Shown: in pieces, positions 35,201 to 43,489 of the stretch
Position numbering within the stretch: the first letter of the stretch is position 1
How the letters are laid out: each line of letters begins with the position of its first letter
Translations under genes and position numbers: made by a program
DNA from: Diospyros lotus
Lineage: Eukaryota; Streptophyta; Magnoliopsida; Ericales; Ebenaceae
Reading direction: 5' to 3'
Length of the DNA stretch: 64,000 nt
NCBI RefSeq assembly: GCF_014633365.1
Contig: NC_068344.1
Coordinates: 34,904,670-34,968,669 of the forward strand
Notes under the pieces: model-generated
The model's input: the letters and a program-made list of their open reading frames with translations, nothing else
Database searches by the model: none
What the model was told of the DNA's origin: nothing

Positions 35201-35410
35201 ATCAACGAGTTGGTGTGGCAATCTTCCTCCAGTGTATCAAGTTCACCCATAGTTTACATAAGGGTGTCATTTACTAGTTAGAGGCTTATAATCTACTGAT
35301 CTCTTGCAGCAAAGAGATTGGCACAAGCTGCCCCATCAAGGCAGGGTGGAATGAAGCTGCATAGCCGATCACAAGAAGGGAGAAGAAGACTGTTCTGTTG
35401 CTCCAGCTGA
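17195..35410 (+). CDS. RHN1-like: Rab5-family small GTPase (RABF2/RHN1-like), seven exons
   Basis: Exons 17195-17233, 18186-18263, 18347-18514, 32465-32513, 33749-33822, 34863-34956 and 35310-35410 join in frame to 603 nt, giving 200 residues plus stop. Every intron is GT-AG. The protein begins MAGTGNKN and has all Ras-fold boxes: P-loop GDMGTGKTS (exon 2), switch [10 protein letters not shown] (2/3), [19 protein letters not shown] (3), NKAD (5) and ETSA (6). It ends RRRLFCCSS, a double-cysteine prenylation signal. The sequence is of the plant RHN1/RHA1 type. These GTPases act on early and multivesicular endosomes in vacuolar and endocytic traffic. Length equals the family norm and no residue of the GTP site is missing, so the gene looks functional. 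Intron 3 is 13,950 bp because of nested retrotransposons; the other introns are 83-1,235 bp. Product identity is very secure; assignment to RHN1 rather than another RABF2 paralogue is from C-terminal similarity recalled from memory. Confidence 0.95.
17529..17984 (+). repeat. Imperfect tandem repeat with open frame in intron 1
   Basis: A 151-codon open frame lies within intron 1 of the Rab5-like gene. Its first 45 residues ([15 protein letters not shown], then [20 protein letters not shown]) look protein-like, but I do not recognise them. The rest is a nucleotide repeat of about 90-130 bp in which gttcacaatttggggaaa and ccatttgatcttctctt recur two to three times. It may be a captured gene fragment followed by a local duplication, or simply an intronic repeat. 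No splice signals that would include it in the mRNA were needed for an intact GTPase. Confidence 0.35.
19062..19469 (-). repeat. 3' LTR of the chromovirus
   Basis: Starts TGTCATGGCTTA and ends CTCGTGACA, with TG...CA ends. It is similar over its whole length to 31901-32288, with shared blocks such as attaggaagccact and cgagggaattgagaag. The left flank is agtat. Confidence 0.85.
19470..19596 (-). pseudogene. Chromovirus pol C-terminal fragment
   Basis: Minus-strand translation gives [19 protein letters not shown] followed by stops. This is the end of a chromodomain (the ATWE...L...FP pattern). It is separated from the rest of pol at 22376 by the solo LTR 19597-22370. The two halves are rejoined by the target duplication gccat. 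Confidence 0.75.
20217..20246. repeat. (GT)n(TA)n microsatellite
   Basis: A short GT stretch followed by about twelve TA units within the family A solo LTR. Confidence 0.9.
20809..21317 (-). mobile_element. RTE-type LINE fragment, 5'-truncated
   Basis: The minus strand encodes [36 protein letters not shown] and RRVDEMEQL, then [14 protein letters not shown]. This is the conserved C-terminus of plant RTE-clade reverse transcriptase proteins. The 3' tail (plus-strand 20809-20830) is a run of caa/aac, i.e. TTG repeats on the element strand, which is typical of RTE. The flanks gactaatggaa and gactaaggaa may be a decayed target duplication. The element lies within the family A solo LTR and is therefore younger than it. 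Confidence 0.85.
22979..23656. mobile_element. hAT-type MITE in chromovirus integrase
   Basis: Perfect ends TAGGGGTGTCAA and TTGACACCCCTA. The target duplication is ctttcgat (22971-22978) against ctttcggt (23657-23664). Subterminal cggttc/gaaccg units flank an AT-rich non-coding centre. No transposase. Removing it and one copy of the octamer rejoins the integrase sequence. Confidence 0.88.
25250..26033 (+). mobile_element. RTE-type LINE fragment inserted next to the RT active site
   Basis: The plus strand encodes the end of an RTE reverse transcriptase: [25 protein letters not shown]-like spacer, [38 protein letters not shown], then GRPKK- and DLRKW-like remnants. It ends in gtgggataaaggctggatatgttgttg, the RTE 3' end with TTG tail. 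The 9-bp target duplication agggttcaa is exact (25241-25249 and 26034-26042). The element is 5'-truncated. It interrupts the chromovirus pol between RIFEPY and FILVFFDDI, just before the catalytic aspartates. A frameshift and a stop lie within its own frame near 25437. Confidence 0.9.
27577..27916 (+). repeat. 5' LTR of the gag-only element
   Basis: TGTCACAACTC...GTCGTAACA, 340 bp. Contains cctataaatagg at about 27708-27719, a good TATA box, about 200 bp before the LTR end. The leader is CT-rich. Confidence 0.92.
27919..27930 (+). promoter_or_regulatory. Primer-binding site (initiator Met tRNA)
   Basis: TGGTATCAGAGC two bases after the 5' LTR matches exactly the plant initiator methionine tRNA 3' end used for priming by many LTR elements. 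Confidence 0.93.
29385..30139 (+). pseudogene. Gag-like protein of the non-autonomous element
   Basis: The open part, from the ATG at 29675, encodes 154 residues starting [20 protein letters not shown]. Next come VAYIWFQNW and [19 protein letters not shown], the pattern of the plant retrotransposon gag (capsid) domain. In the same frame upstream, conserved-looking sequence (HNALx[24 protein letters not shown]) is interrupted by at least two stops, so the original gag began near 29385 or earlier. The C-terminus is strongly acidic ([15 protein letters not shown]) and ends at 30139 without a CCHC knuckle. It is presumably a virus-like-particle protein; the present copy is damaged. Confidence 0.75.
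30155..30586 (+). CDS. Unrecognised ORF downstream of gag-like gene
   Basis: A 143-codon frame starting [12 protein letters not shown], 13 bp after the gag-like stop and in another frame. It has an acidic first half, a Lys-rich segment ([18 protein letters not shown]) at about residues 90-110, a short hydrophobic stretch ([14 protein letters not shown]) and a basic tail. No known domain is recognised. It may be the C-terminal part of gag after a frameshift or an additional ORF; it does not resemble protease, RT or env. Confidence 0.35.
   Translation: MEMTTTALDCGDLKSISLERIGMEGVVELLTMDQVTPTEKSVDWEKTCALIEVDNQWRAIQDWLEVKGGCLHDIDYTKTFQQYVSDLEQWRKQKDKAKQDERKKGKGFFVEGTKTLLVLLIHVSIGVAARHNVVVVKEKEKRK
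30711..30723 (+). promoter_or_regulatory. Polypurine tract of the gag-only element
   Basis: aaggggaggggaa directly precedes the 3' LTR start at 30725, the position used to prime plus-strand DNA synthesis. Confidence 0.85.
30725..31065 (+). repeat. 3' LTR of the gag-only element
   Basis: TGTCACAACTC...GTCATGACA, 341 bp, collinear with 27577-27916. Confidence 0.92.
31071..31830 (-). pseudogene. Chromovirus gag N-terminal remnant
   Basis: The frame 31369-31830 begins [12 protein letters not shown] and contains a coiled-coil-like stretch ([21 protein letters not shown]), then [24 protein letters not shown], the start of the capsid domain. The frame 31071-31264 continues with [31 protein letters not shown] and SFMSGL. 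These are standard blocks of chromovirus gag. The two frames are separated by disabling changes, and the gag is cut from its zinc knuckle (27231-27551) by the gag-only element. The start codon lies about 70 bp after the primer site, as expected. Confidence 0.85.
31886..31897 (-). promoter_or_regulatory. Primer-binding site of the chromovirus
   Basis: Minus strand TGATATCAGAGC, three bases from the 5' LTR at 31901. One mismatch to the initiator Met tRNA site. Confidence 0.8.
31901..32288 (-). repeat. 5' LTR of the chromovirus
   Basis: Starts TGTCATGGCTTA like the copy at 19062 and is alignable to ...aacccatggtcc. The last bases (cctctcgtgaca in the other copy) are replaced by a run of C at 32289-32312. 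Confidence 0.85.
32289..32312. repeat. C homopolymer (24 bp) at the LTR boundary
   Basis: Twenty-four consecutive C replace the expected end of the chromovirus LTR and its target duplication. Such a run is exceptional in AT-rich plant DNA and could be a real slippage tract or an assembly artefact. Confidence 0.9.
33426..33443. repeat. G homopolymer (18 bp) in intron 4
   Basis: Eighteen consecutive G followed by tggtggt within intron 4 of the Rab5-like gene. Length may be unreliable in the assembly. Confidence 0.9.
33889..34042. repeat. Intronic inverted repeat (hairpin) in intron 5
   Basis: Arms 33889-33940 and 33991-34042 are 52 bp each and complementary at about 45 positions (ctatttgtacatggagtttg... 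against ...caaactccatgaacaaatag), with a 50-bp loop. In the pre-mRNA this would fold into a stable stem. It may be a very short MITE. Confidence 0.65.
35140..35190 (+). mobile_element. Possible decayed RTE 3' tail
   Basis: tctactccacatggtggtatgaaggcttgatat in intron 6 resembles the RTE 3' end ccgaccccacatagtgggataaaggctggatat found at 25994-26025, differing at roughly a quarter of positions. The TTG tail has decayed to tcttattattt. It may be coincidence. Confidence 0.35.
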
Positions 35411-36186
35411 TTCCAGAACTCGGCGAACTACTTGTGCTATTTGTCGCCTAGCCAGTGTAAACTAAAATCAGACCTCACTCTTACTAAAAGCATTGTGTAA
35501 AATAGCTCAGGTTTTTTATGCTCACCCTTTGGTATTCTGCTATTTCTGCCTACAATTTAGTAGTTCTTCAAGAATTGAAATTTGCAAGTTCTTTATGTTC
35601 ATATGGCTGATTGAAGAAGACAAGAAACAACTCTGGTAGAAATTATGGGTCTTATGAATCCTCTTCTTTTTTCTTTTTCTTTTTTTCCCCCCTGGGTGTA
35701 GCAAGGAATTGAACTGTTATAAATCTTTGAGTATAGAGCTTTTTTAGGTGAGTTCTTATAATTTATACTTGTGCTATCCAGATTGATTCTTATGAGTAAC
35801 CTTTCAAGTAAGTAGAGTAGGGTAAATATTTTTTCCTGTAGCTAATGGCTAATATTTAGTCAAACGACTCATCTAGAAAAATGGAACATTTGGGGTACTC
35901 TCCACTTTTCTTTTTTTTATCATTATTCTGGGAGATTTCTATCCACTCTTGAGACTCAACCTCTTTATTTTAAGCTTAAACATATTAGATGGAGCAAATT
36001 GAATGGAGAGATAAATGGTGGGTCTTGTCTTGCCCTGAAAGTGACGTTTCTTTCTCAATGTCTAGAGAAGGCAAACAGGAAGTAGTCTGTCGTTATTCCA
36101 ATTTCCAAGTGTGGACGTTAAAGTTCACAAGGTCATTAGCTGTATATGTTGATACGTAAATTTGGACACTGGATTGTGATATTTTA
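35411..36186. other. 3' flank of the Rab5-like gene
   Basis: Contains the presumed 3' untranslated region, with T-rich stretches but no canonical aataaa close to the stop. Beyond about 35700 nothing is recognised. Confidence 0.4.
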
Positions 36187-36290
36187 GTGATATTTATTTA
36201 TGTATTAATATGTTATATATTTATATTAATATGATATAAAATATATAACATATATTTAACACAATTATTATAAATAAATATCTAAATAGC
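36187..36290. mobile_element. Small AT-rich palindromic MITE
   Basis: tattttagtgatatttatttatg at the left is repeated in inverted form as ataaataaatatctaaatagca at the right. The interior consists of tatataaca/tgttatata units. No target duplication was defined. Confidence 0.4.
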
Positions 36291-36952
36291 ATTATATATA
36301 TATATATACACGTACAAAAGAGAGTCTGAAGAGTGCATTGGTACCGACAAACGAGAACCATAGAAAACAGAGTTAGAGAGAGAGGGGCAGGGGACAAGTC
36401 TTCAGTGGGGAGAGAGGAGTGGCTTCGGTTAACGAGCCATGGTCGCGCCTGTCCTGCAACCGAAAAGCAGCTCTAACCAAGCCCTAGTGTCCCCCACTAT
36501 TCACCTTGCTTGGCACGCTCAGTTTACCTGGAGATGATGAAGACACCCCACTGTGGCTGATGCACGTATCCAAATGTAGAGTGGTTATATTAGATGTTAT
36601 GATATCATGGTTGCATATGTAGAATGTTTTTGATGGCGGAGTTGTAGATTCCGAATAGGGGCTGGATGCAGCAGCCTCTTCTGAGTTTGTCTACAGTGCT
36701 CCACATTCATTGCCACTCATTGCTCATTCGTATTTCTTTGACTAAACACAGTCTCTTGACAGCATTACCAAAACAGAGAAGTTATCCGATAATCAAATTT
36801 GCGGGACTAGTCTACTTCCTTGGTGGTGAAAAGGTCTAGTTTATATTTGTAGAAGGCTACCTAATATTATATGCACACAAAGATATAGCTAAACCATAAC
36901 GCCGTGCTAGTATAATGAGGTAGTATCATATATAGTTGCACTCAATATTTTC
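36291..36952. other. Intergenic, nothing recognised
   Basis: A TA microsatellite at about 36293-36309 and non-coding sequence. No gene is supported. Confidence 0.4.
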
Positions 36953-37387
36953 TTACTTGCTTGGCCGGCTAGCATCATTGTCGTACATTGGGTTGCATAT
37001 GTACACAAAATCGTCCACGCCGCAAGCTCTGTCGTTGCAGCCACTGGCACCACCAGCACCTTCTTGGGGAGGCATGATTCTGGATTGGCAAGTTTTCGCC
37101 ATGTCCACTTCCACTTTGCTGATACCTGCAGGGAAGAGAATGCTTCTTGGAGCCTGGAGGAGGACGCCTTGCGCATAGAGGCTTCCGAGAGGGTGGCTTG
37201 CAGCTGGGTGGTTGGGGAGTTGCTGTGGCTGGGGGGAGGAACAGTTCGTGTAGGCGGCGGCGGCGGGGATGTTAGGCCCCCGGCGCTAGCGAAGAAGGAG
37301 AGAGCAGTAGAGCTCAGCCAGCAGTAGCAGGACCAGAGCTAGCACTATGACAAGGCTCACGGCCATTAACAGGATTTCCATAACCAT
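36953..37387 (-). pseudogene. Small single-pass membrane protein gene with one in-frame TAG
   Basis: From ATG 37387 the frame runs 145 codons to TAA at 36953 with a single internal stop, TAG at 37286-37288 (codon 34). The N-terminus is one strong membrane segment (MEILLMAVSLVIVLALVLLL then AELYCSLLLR), followed by the stop and by RRGPNIP. After it come a Pro/Gln-rich stretch, LGSLYAQGVLLQAPRSILFP, and a tail with DRACGVDDFVYICNPMYDND. The frame is otherwise undamaged and has the high GC third positions of a real plant gene. The layout (short luminal end, one membrane helix, Arg cluster, cytoplasmic tail with YAQGVLxAPRSxLFP) looks like an uncharacterised plant family, recalled only in outline. 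The TAG falls in the Arg cluster and could derive from a CAG, AAG, TGG or CGG-type codon by one or two changes. It could be a recent pseudogene, a sequencing error or readthrough. Confidence 0.65.
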
Positions 37388-37527
37388 CACTTCGGATTTA
37401 TCCTTTTGCTTCCCTGAAGCCACCCTCTTCTCCTTCTAGGCACTGCAAATAGCGGGAACCAAGTGGAGGCGGAAAGGCTTTCATTTTGATACCCAAGGGT
37501 AAATTTGTCTTTTCACTCTCAAATTAC

Positions 37528-37571
<44 letters not shown>
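37528..37571. repeat. (AAT)n microsatellite
   Basis: About fourteen uninterrupted aat/ata units. Confidence 0.95.
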
Positions 37572-37572
<1 letters not shown>

Positions 37573-38205
37573 CCACTCACAGTAAAGCATCAATTATCTT
37601 CTGCCGTGCTGGTCACATAGTTGGGTCGAGTCCTATTCTTTAGGTCTGGGTAACGGGCTTAAAATTTAAAATGGGCCATGAATAACTTAGTATTGGATTG
37701 GACACGTATATGTATAAATTAATTTAAATACCATAGTGGGATGAATAACTTAGTATTGCGTTCTGTACAAATAGCATATCTCTTCCGGCTATTCCCAATA
37801 TTATAGTGGATGACTTGACCCTGTTTGCCACCTCCTTGGGCCATGTTAGGGTCTTGGACTCATGTCTTGGTCCTTCCCTTTCATTGCATAAATGTGGCAT
37901 TTTGTTGCATAAAAATAAAACATAGTGGGTGGGCACAAAAATAAATCAATTATTGAGAATTGCACTTCACTATGCCTCATTCTATGCTCTCCATTAGATT
38001 AATTGATCACCAATTCCGTCAAATACAAGAAGCTAAACAAAACATTTGAAGGAAAAGAAGTGAATAAAGTCAGTGATCATGATGAAAATCAATTAATCAA
38101 TTGGGTTACTGATGATTGTAATTTAATCATCATCAAATTAATTAATTAAACCATGCGTGCACATGGGTGCGGGGCGGGGATTAACCAATGAACTGATGAT
38201 AATGC

Positions 38206-38454
38206 CTACCAAAAACACCTCAAGAAGGTGATGAGGAAATTGAACAAGAAATTCTCTTGGTGATGAAGCAACTGGTGCTGGACCATTCTCTCCAGCACGG
38301 CGTTCTGAGGGAGCAGGTCGCTGTAATAAAGCAAGGTCGTCACGGCTGCCGCCGGCTCGCCCACCAGAGACGCCAGCAGCCTCACCAGCGACCGGAACAT
38401 CAACGTCGTCAGAGGCTGCAATGACACGAAAACAAGGCCATTGTTAGATCGCAT
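38206..38454 (-). CDS. Possible short GC-rich gene (last exon?)
   Basis: The minus frame ends TTCLRCFW-like at TAG 38206-38208. From about 38416 downward most codons end in G or C (ctg acg acg ttg atg ttc cgg), unlike the AT-rich surroundings, which suggests true coding sequence: LVRLLASLVGEPAAAVTTLL, then YYSDLLPQNAVLERMVQHQL and FLFNFLITFLRCFW. The first residues from the ATG at 38454 read through ttttcgtgtcattgcag, which looks like a 3' splice site. The real gene may therefore begin in an upstream exon that I could not place, or at the ATG inside the GC-rich part. No domain is recognised. Confidence 0.35.
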   Translation of the reverse strand: MRSNNGLVFVSLQPLTTLMFRSLVRLLASLVGEPAAAVTTLLYYSDLLPQNAVLERMVQHQLLHHQENFLFNFLITFLRCFW

Positions 38455-38528
38455 CTACTGTTAATTTGTGATGAAAACTGAGAGTTGAAGATTGATCAAC
38501 TGCTACTACTTGCCATGGAATTTGCAGG

Positions 38529-38559
<31 letters not shown>

Positions 38560-38560
38560 G
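38529..38560. repeat. (GA)n microsatellite
   Basis: gagagaaagagagagagagagagagagagag, possibly in the leader of the short gene at 38206-38454. Confidence 0.9.
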
Positions 38561-38599
38561 CAGTGGGATGAATAGTTCTGACAATTACCTAAGAAAGAA

Positions 38600-40600
38600 A
38601 TTAAACTTTTGAGCTGCAGTTCAGACCTAACCTTCTCCCATGGGAGCAGGGGGAGAAGGTGGTTGGTGCAAGGGGTAGTTGAGTTGACTAATAAGGGCCA
38701 GTTTCAATTATATATGATATTGTCCCAAGCTGATCAGTGTTACATTAATTATGTTATTATTAGTATGATTTCAGACTCTCATATGTAATTTTCAATTGAA
38801 TAACTTTGATTAAAAATAGTTTTTATAGTGTCATATAATATGATTATATTATATATCTACATGCTTACGTCACAACAATATTTTTATTATTCTTGATAGG
38901 GCAATTTTTAATTTTTGTTATCCATTTATTTTAAAAACTATTATATATTTACTGTTGAGAACAATACCACAATCTAATTCAATAATACGTCCTCTTATCT
39001 TATAGTATTCATTGGTGATTCGGGTGAGGTGAGGTAGATTTGATTATAGAAAATTGTTTAGCAAATTGATTAAAAATTTAATTAAAAATTATTTAATAAA
39101 ACACTTAAATTCATCTAATGCACCCCAACTTTGAACTTTTAGGCTTCAATACTCACTTACCTAATCTAAAATTAGATATTTGACTAATCTAATCCAATAA
39201 TACGTCCTCTTAGACCTAGTTGAACCAAGGGTTTATGGGTATAAATGAATTAAAAATATTTTGTAAGGTGAAGTGTTAGATTAATTTTTATATTTTAATT
39301 CGAGAGTCAAATTTACTCTCATATTTTTAAAAATATCAAATAGTCCTCTATATTTTTAAATTTGGGGCAAATAAGATATAAAAATAATGACTATAGTAAC
39401 TCAGATCTTGTAATTGTAGTCACATTTATAAAATTTTTTGTAATTGAAAAATCCAACTTTACCTGGATAAGATGTAATTAAGAACCCCAACAACAAAGCA
39501 TGTGTAATTTGGTCGAAGTTACAATTTGAGTTTACTTTGGGAGATTAGGAATTGATTTAAAATAAACTTAACTTCATCAATAAATACTTACAGAAAAAAA
39601 AAATTCATCAATAAAAATAAAATATATTATTAAATAACTTTTAAATGACATTCATTAATTAAGGTCGTAAGCGAACTAATATCTGCCATAAACATTTAGT
39701 GTACAAGCTTGATTTGAGTTTGTTCATACTTATTTATTAAGTAAATAAATGAATTTGAACAAAAGTCGATTCAATTCATTTATGTTCATGAATAAGTTTG
39801 TTCGTAATTTGTTTAAAACTTATTTTTTAATTTATTAAGAAGAGTATATATATACTCTTTAGATGAATTAGGGTTTTTTACCCCAAATATGTTAGAATTG
39901 TTATAAATATTTAAATTTGTTTTTTAAACTTTTAAATGTGTAGTTGTTTTGAAATAAATATGCTTTAAATTCATGCATTGTGCTACCTTAATAGGATGTT
40001 TTAATCAAATAATTGTTTAACACAAGTTAGAAATTCTTCTTAAAGAAAATATTTTTCATGTACGATTATAATAATTTATTCATGAACGAATGGATTTAAT
40101 AACTTATTTATGAATAAATTTGATAAATTATTCATAAATAAACTCAATAATTTATTATTTATGAATAAATTCGTGAGCAAACTCAAATAAGTCGAACTCA
40201 AAACCTAAAAATTTATTTGTATATCAAATTTGAACATAGAGCTCGATTAAAAAAATGAGCTATTTTGTTTATAGCTCTAAAAAGCAGGGGAGAAAATATT
40301 TTTTTTTAACTCCAAGGACCAATTTGTTCAGCCGCCAAATGAGATTTGTGTATCAGGAAACGGTGTTCTTTGTTTTATTTGAAGTATAGTTCCAGTCAGG
40401 GCAGATCATGCATGAGTCCAAGGATAGTTCATAATTAAAAATAATTTTTTAATATAAAAAATTATAAATTTGACTAATAATTCAGTTAAAAAAAAATTTC
40501 GATCCACCCAAAATTTGTAACGTGTAATTTTATATTTCAAAAAAAAAATTTAGTCTCCCTCTATATAGATTTCTGGATCCATCTCTGTTCCAATCTTCTT
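38600..40600. other. AT-rich intergenic with MITE-like remnants
   Basis: No gene is supported. The stretch 39665-40270 carries repeated gttcatgaa/ttcatgaac and aactcaataa units in both orientations, as in decayed hAT-like MITEs, but ends and target duplications could not be defined. Confidence 0.35.
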
Positions 40601-40659
40601 AGCTTTCTTGCTAGGGCTCTTCAATGCGGTTCTTGTGATTTCTAGGTTGTGAAGTGTCG

Positions 40660-42033
40660 TTGCTGCAGGAGAATCAAACATAGCAGACATGGCTTGCCCA
40701 AAAACTTGCGGATATAGCTGGTAATAATCTAATAGTTTAAGAAGGCTCTCGCTTGTTTAAAGTTCAAAGATTCTTTGGATTGAAAACAAGATTATGTTTA
40801 TTCAATCTTACTTAGATGATGTTGATGCGACAGAATCAGGAAGCAGTGGATTGCCCGATTCCAGGAGTATTTGGGATCTTGCCTATGATGTGGAGGACAT
40901 CATGGCCGCGTACTTCCCTAAGCTATCATCACATGGAAGCAACATCCGGAAGGGGCCTCTTGGATTTATGTTTCTCAACAGCCAAATCTAAATGAGCTCT
41001 TGAACGATATAGCAAGACAAATTGGCTTGACGGAGGACTGCAACCGCAATTCCATGGGTAATTTATTCCAATTTTTAAGCCAAAAAAGGTATGTGATAGT
41101 TACTTGATGATATTTGGCAGATTGAACCAATGGAATTGTTTACAAAGTGCCATCCTTGTTAATTCCATGAACGGCAGTAGAATCACCATCACTTCTCGGG
41201 ACAAATACATACATAGGTGTATAAATCCATGGGCAAAATTTTCTACATGAGTAACAACCCTTAGACCAAGAAAATAGTAGAAAACTCTTCTTTAAAATGG
41301 TCATGGCTGCCCCACACAATGACAAGGGTAGCAATCTTTCACAATTGGAAAATATTGGTGAGAAAATGGAAAAAAGATGTGGTGGCGTGCCAGTTGCCAT
41401 GGTAGTTACAGCAGGCTTATTGTTATCAAGAGAAAGAGCCAAACATGCATGGCAAGGCGTGTTAAAGAATATGGGTCAAGATGAAGACCAATGCAAAAAG
41501 ATCTTTGCTTTGAGCCAAACATGCATGGTACGAGCTTTGCATTAGGGAGGCTAGAAGTGTTGCTTTTATTATCGTTGAACTTTTCGTATTTGGATGGATT
41601 CCCAAATTTGGACCAACATTCGATCTATCTCAATATATAAACCTTCGTAAGCTACTTGTGCGGCTGTGCCCATACTGGATTTTCCACGATATGATAAACT
41701 TCCCCCATACCTCACCGAGCTTGGCCTTTGGGACACTGGACTGAAAATAGACCCAATGGCAATTCTGAAGAAACTACCTCAACTTAAGATCCTTATTTTA
41801 GACTTTTTAATTCATACCATGGCAAGGAGATGGTATACTCTGATGAAGCTGACAGCTTTCCTCAACTTGAGGTATTGAAAATTGGATTACTGTTTCTAGA
41901 GGAGTTCGTAGTTGAGGAAGGGGGAATGCCAAGACTCAAGGACCCTATCCTCATTGAGTGCTTTAAGGAAATAAAGGGGGTTCTAGATAGGATGATTAAT
42001 ACAATCATGATTGCCACGGGAAGAGGTCAATAA
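40660..42033 (+). pseudogene. CC-NBS-LRR disease-resistance gene remnant
   Basis: Fragments in order on the plus strand: an Rx-type coiled-coil segment (IQSYLDDVDATESG then LAYDVEDIMAAYF, 40794-40930), the NB-ARC strand NGSRITITSRDKYI (about 41170-41212), the GLPLA-like block LENIGEKMEKRCGGVPVAMV with AWQGVLKNMGQDEDQCKKI (41350-41520), and leucine-rich repeats (LPPYLTELGLWDTGLKIDPM, LKKLPQLKILIL, LEVLKIGLL, MPRLKDPILIECFKEIKG, 41680-41985). Intact relatives of this RPP8/RPP13-like type are about 850-950 residues. Here the P-loop, kinase-2 and MHD regions are missing and frames change several times. NLRs are intracellular immune receptors; this copy is dead. Confidence 0.85.
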
Positions 42034-43489
42034 CTTTTGTCCTGTTTCATTGGTATGCTACTTGAAGATTTGATTACAATAACTAGAGATGATCTATGAT
42101 ATTTGTTCCTTCACAGATATTTCTACTCACCAAATGAGACAATGAACCTCAAACAACCCTAACTCCTAGCACAAGTTTATGGCAAGATCATAAATGCAAG
42201 AGGATGACTAAGGTAGCTTGGGACACTAATGATAAGTTTGATTGGGAGGAAACTCAAACAGTTGAAGTCTAATGTAGATAAACTACTTTCATATTTTAAA
42301 CACACCTCACTACTACACTGAACTCTCTACCAGACCAAGGTGGAAATATGAAGAAAATTTAACTAGGGTTTAAAGAAACAAATCATAAGGTTCAAAAGAT
42401 GGTAACAAACTAAGAGAATGGGGATACTAAATTGTACACAATCATAAGAAGACAAATTTGAAGCATATTTATACATCTAGCCCCTGTTGAGATGTTAGTT
42501 AGCATACAGAATGTGATGAGCAAAGGCAAGAGGCATTCCCAATAATAATGACATTGCAAAATGCAAGACATTCACAAGCTTAGCTTAAGCTTTTAACTGT
42601 CCTATTTGAACATTTTCTCCATATTCTGACGATCAATATCCCAACAAAGTTTCTATCTACAAATCATTCTCCTATTTAGAGGTTAAAAGAGCACTGATAC
42701 CTGAATTTGAAATTTTTGACTTCCAAACTCTGGCTTTTTGAAACACACACAGAGATTCAGACCACTTAAATTTAGTATTTAACACTTATTAAAAACAATA
42801 TTATTTCAACAAATTTGTTGGTAATGTTAAACTTTAAACTAATGGAAGAGGTTAGTTGAAACACACACAAAGAGAACCTCAAATTTGAGTAGAAAACAAG
42901 AAATTTGAGTAGAATTTACTTGAATTTTTTAAATGCATAAATTAAAACATAAATATTTCATTTCAAAATAGATGTGAGAAGTAGAGTAGAAAACAAGGTT
43001 GAATAGACATATTAGGCTTAGTTTGGCTATGCGTTTCTTAAGAGAGCTTTTAACCTTTTTAGTTTTTAAGTTGGTTAAATTTTTTAAATTAGGTAGTGTT
43101 TAAACTGATAAAATATTTGGATAAATATGTTTTAAGTTATAGTTAAAAATTATGTATTTGATTTGTAAAAATTGATAAACTGTTAGAACTTAAAAAGAAA
43201 GACTAAAATAGACATAATATTGAATAATACAAATAAAATTTTAAAAAATATTAATTTTTAATAAAATAATTTATAAATTGATGTCCAATTGCTAAAATAT
43301 TTACAATTACATGTTAATAAATTATATATAATTATTAAAATATATTAATACAATACTTTATGTATAAATTTAGATCTAATTTATACAAATCTTTAGAGAT
43401 AATATATAAAATTCCTTATTTTTATATGTATATATATATATATATGAGAATTTAATTATTTACGGCTCTTCTAGTCCTAGCCTCCTTTA
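42034..43489. other. Intergenic, nothing recognised
   Basis: AT-rich DNA with short direct repeats (acacacacagagattcag and acacacacaaagagaacc near 42745 and 42860). No gene. Confidence 0.4.

Noticed and set aside
37064..37327. Plus-strand ORF over the membrane-protein gene
   Set aside because: It is the complement of the GC-rich minus-strand coding sequence, which alone has a membrane helix and coherent codon use.
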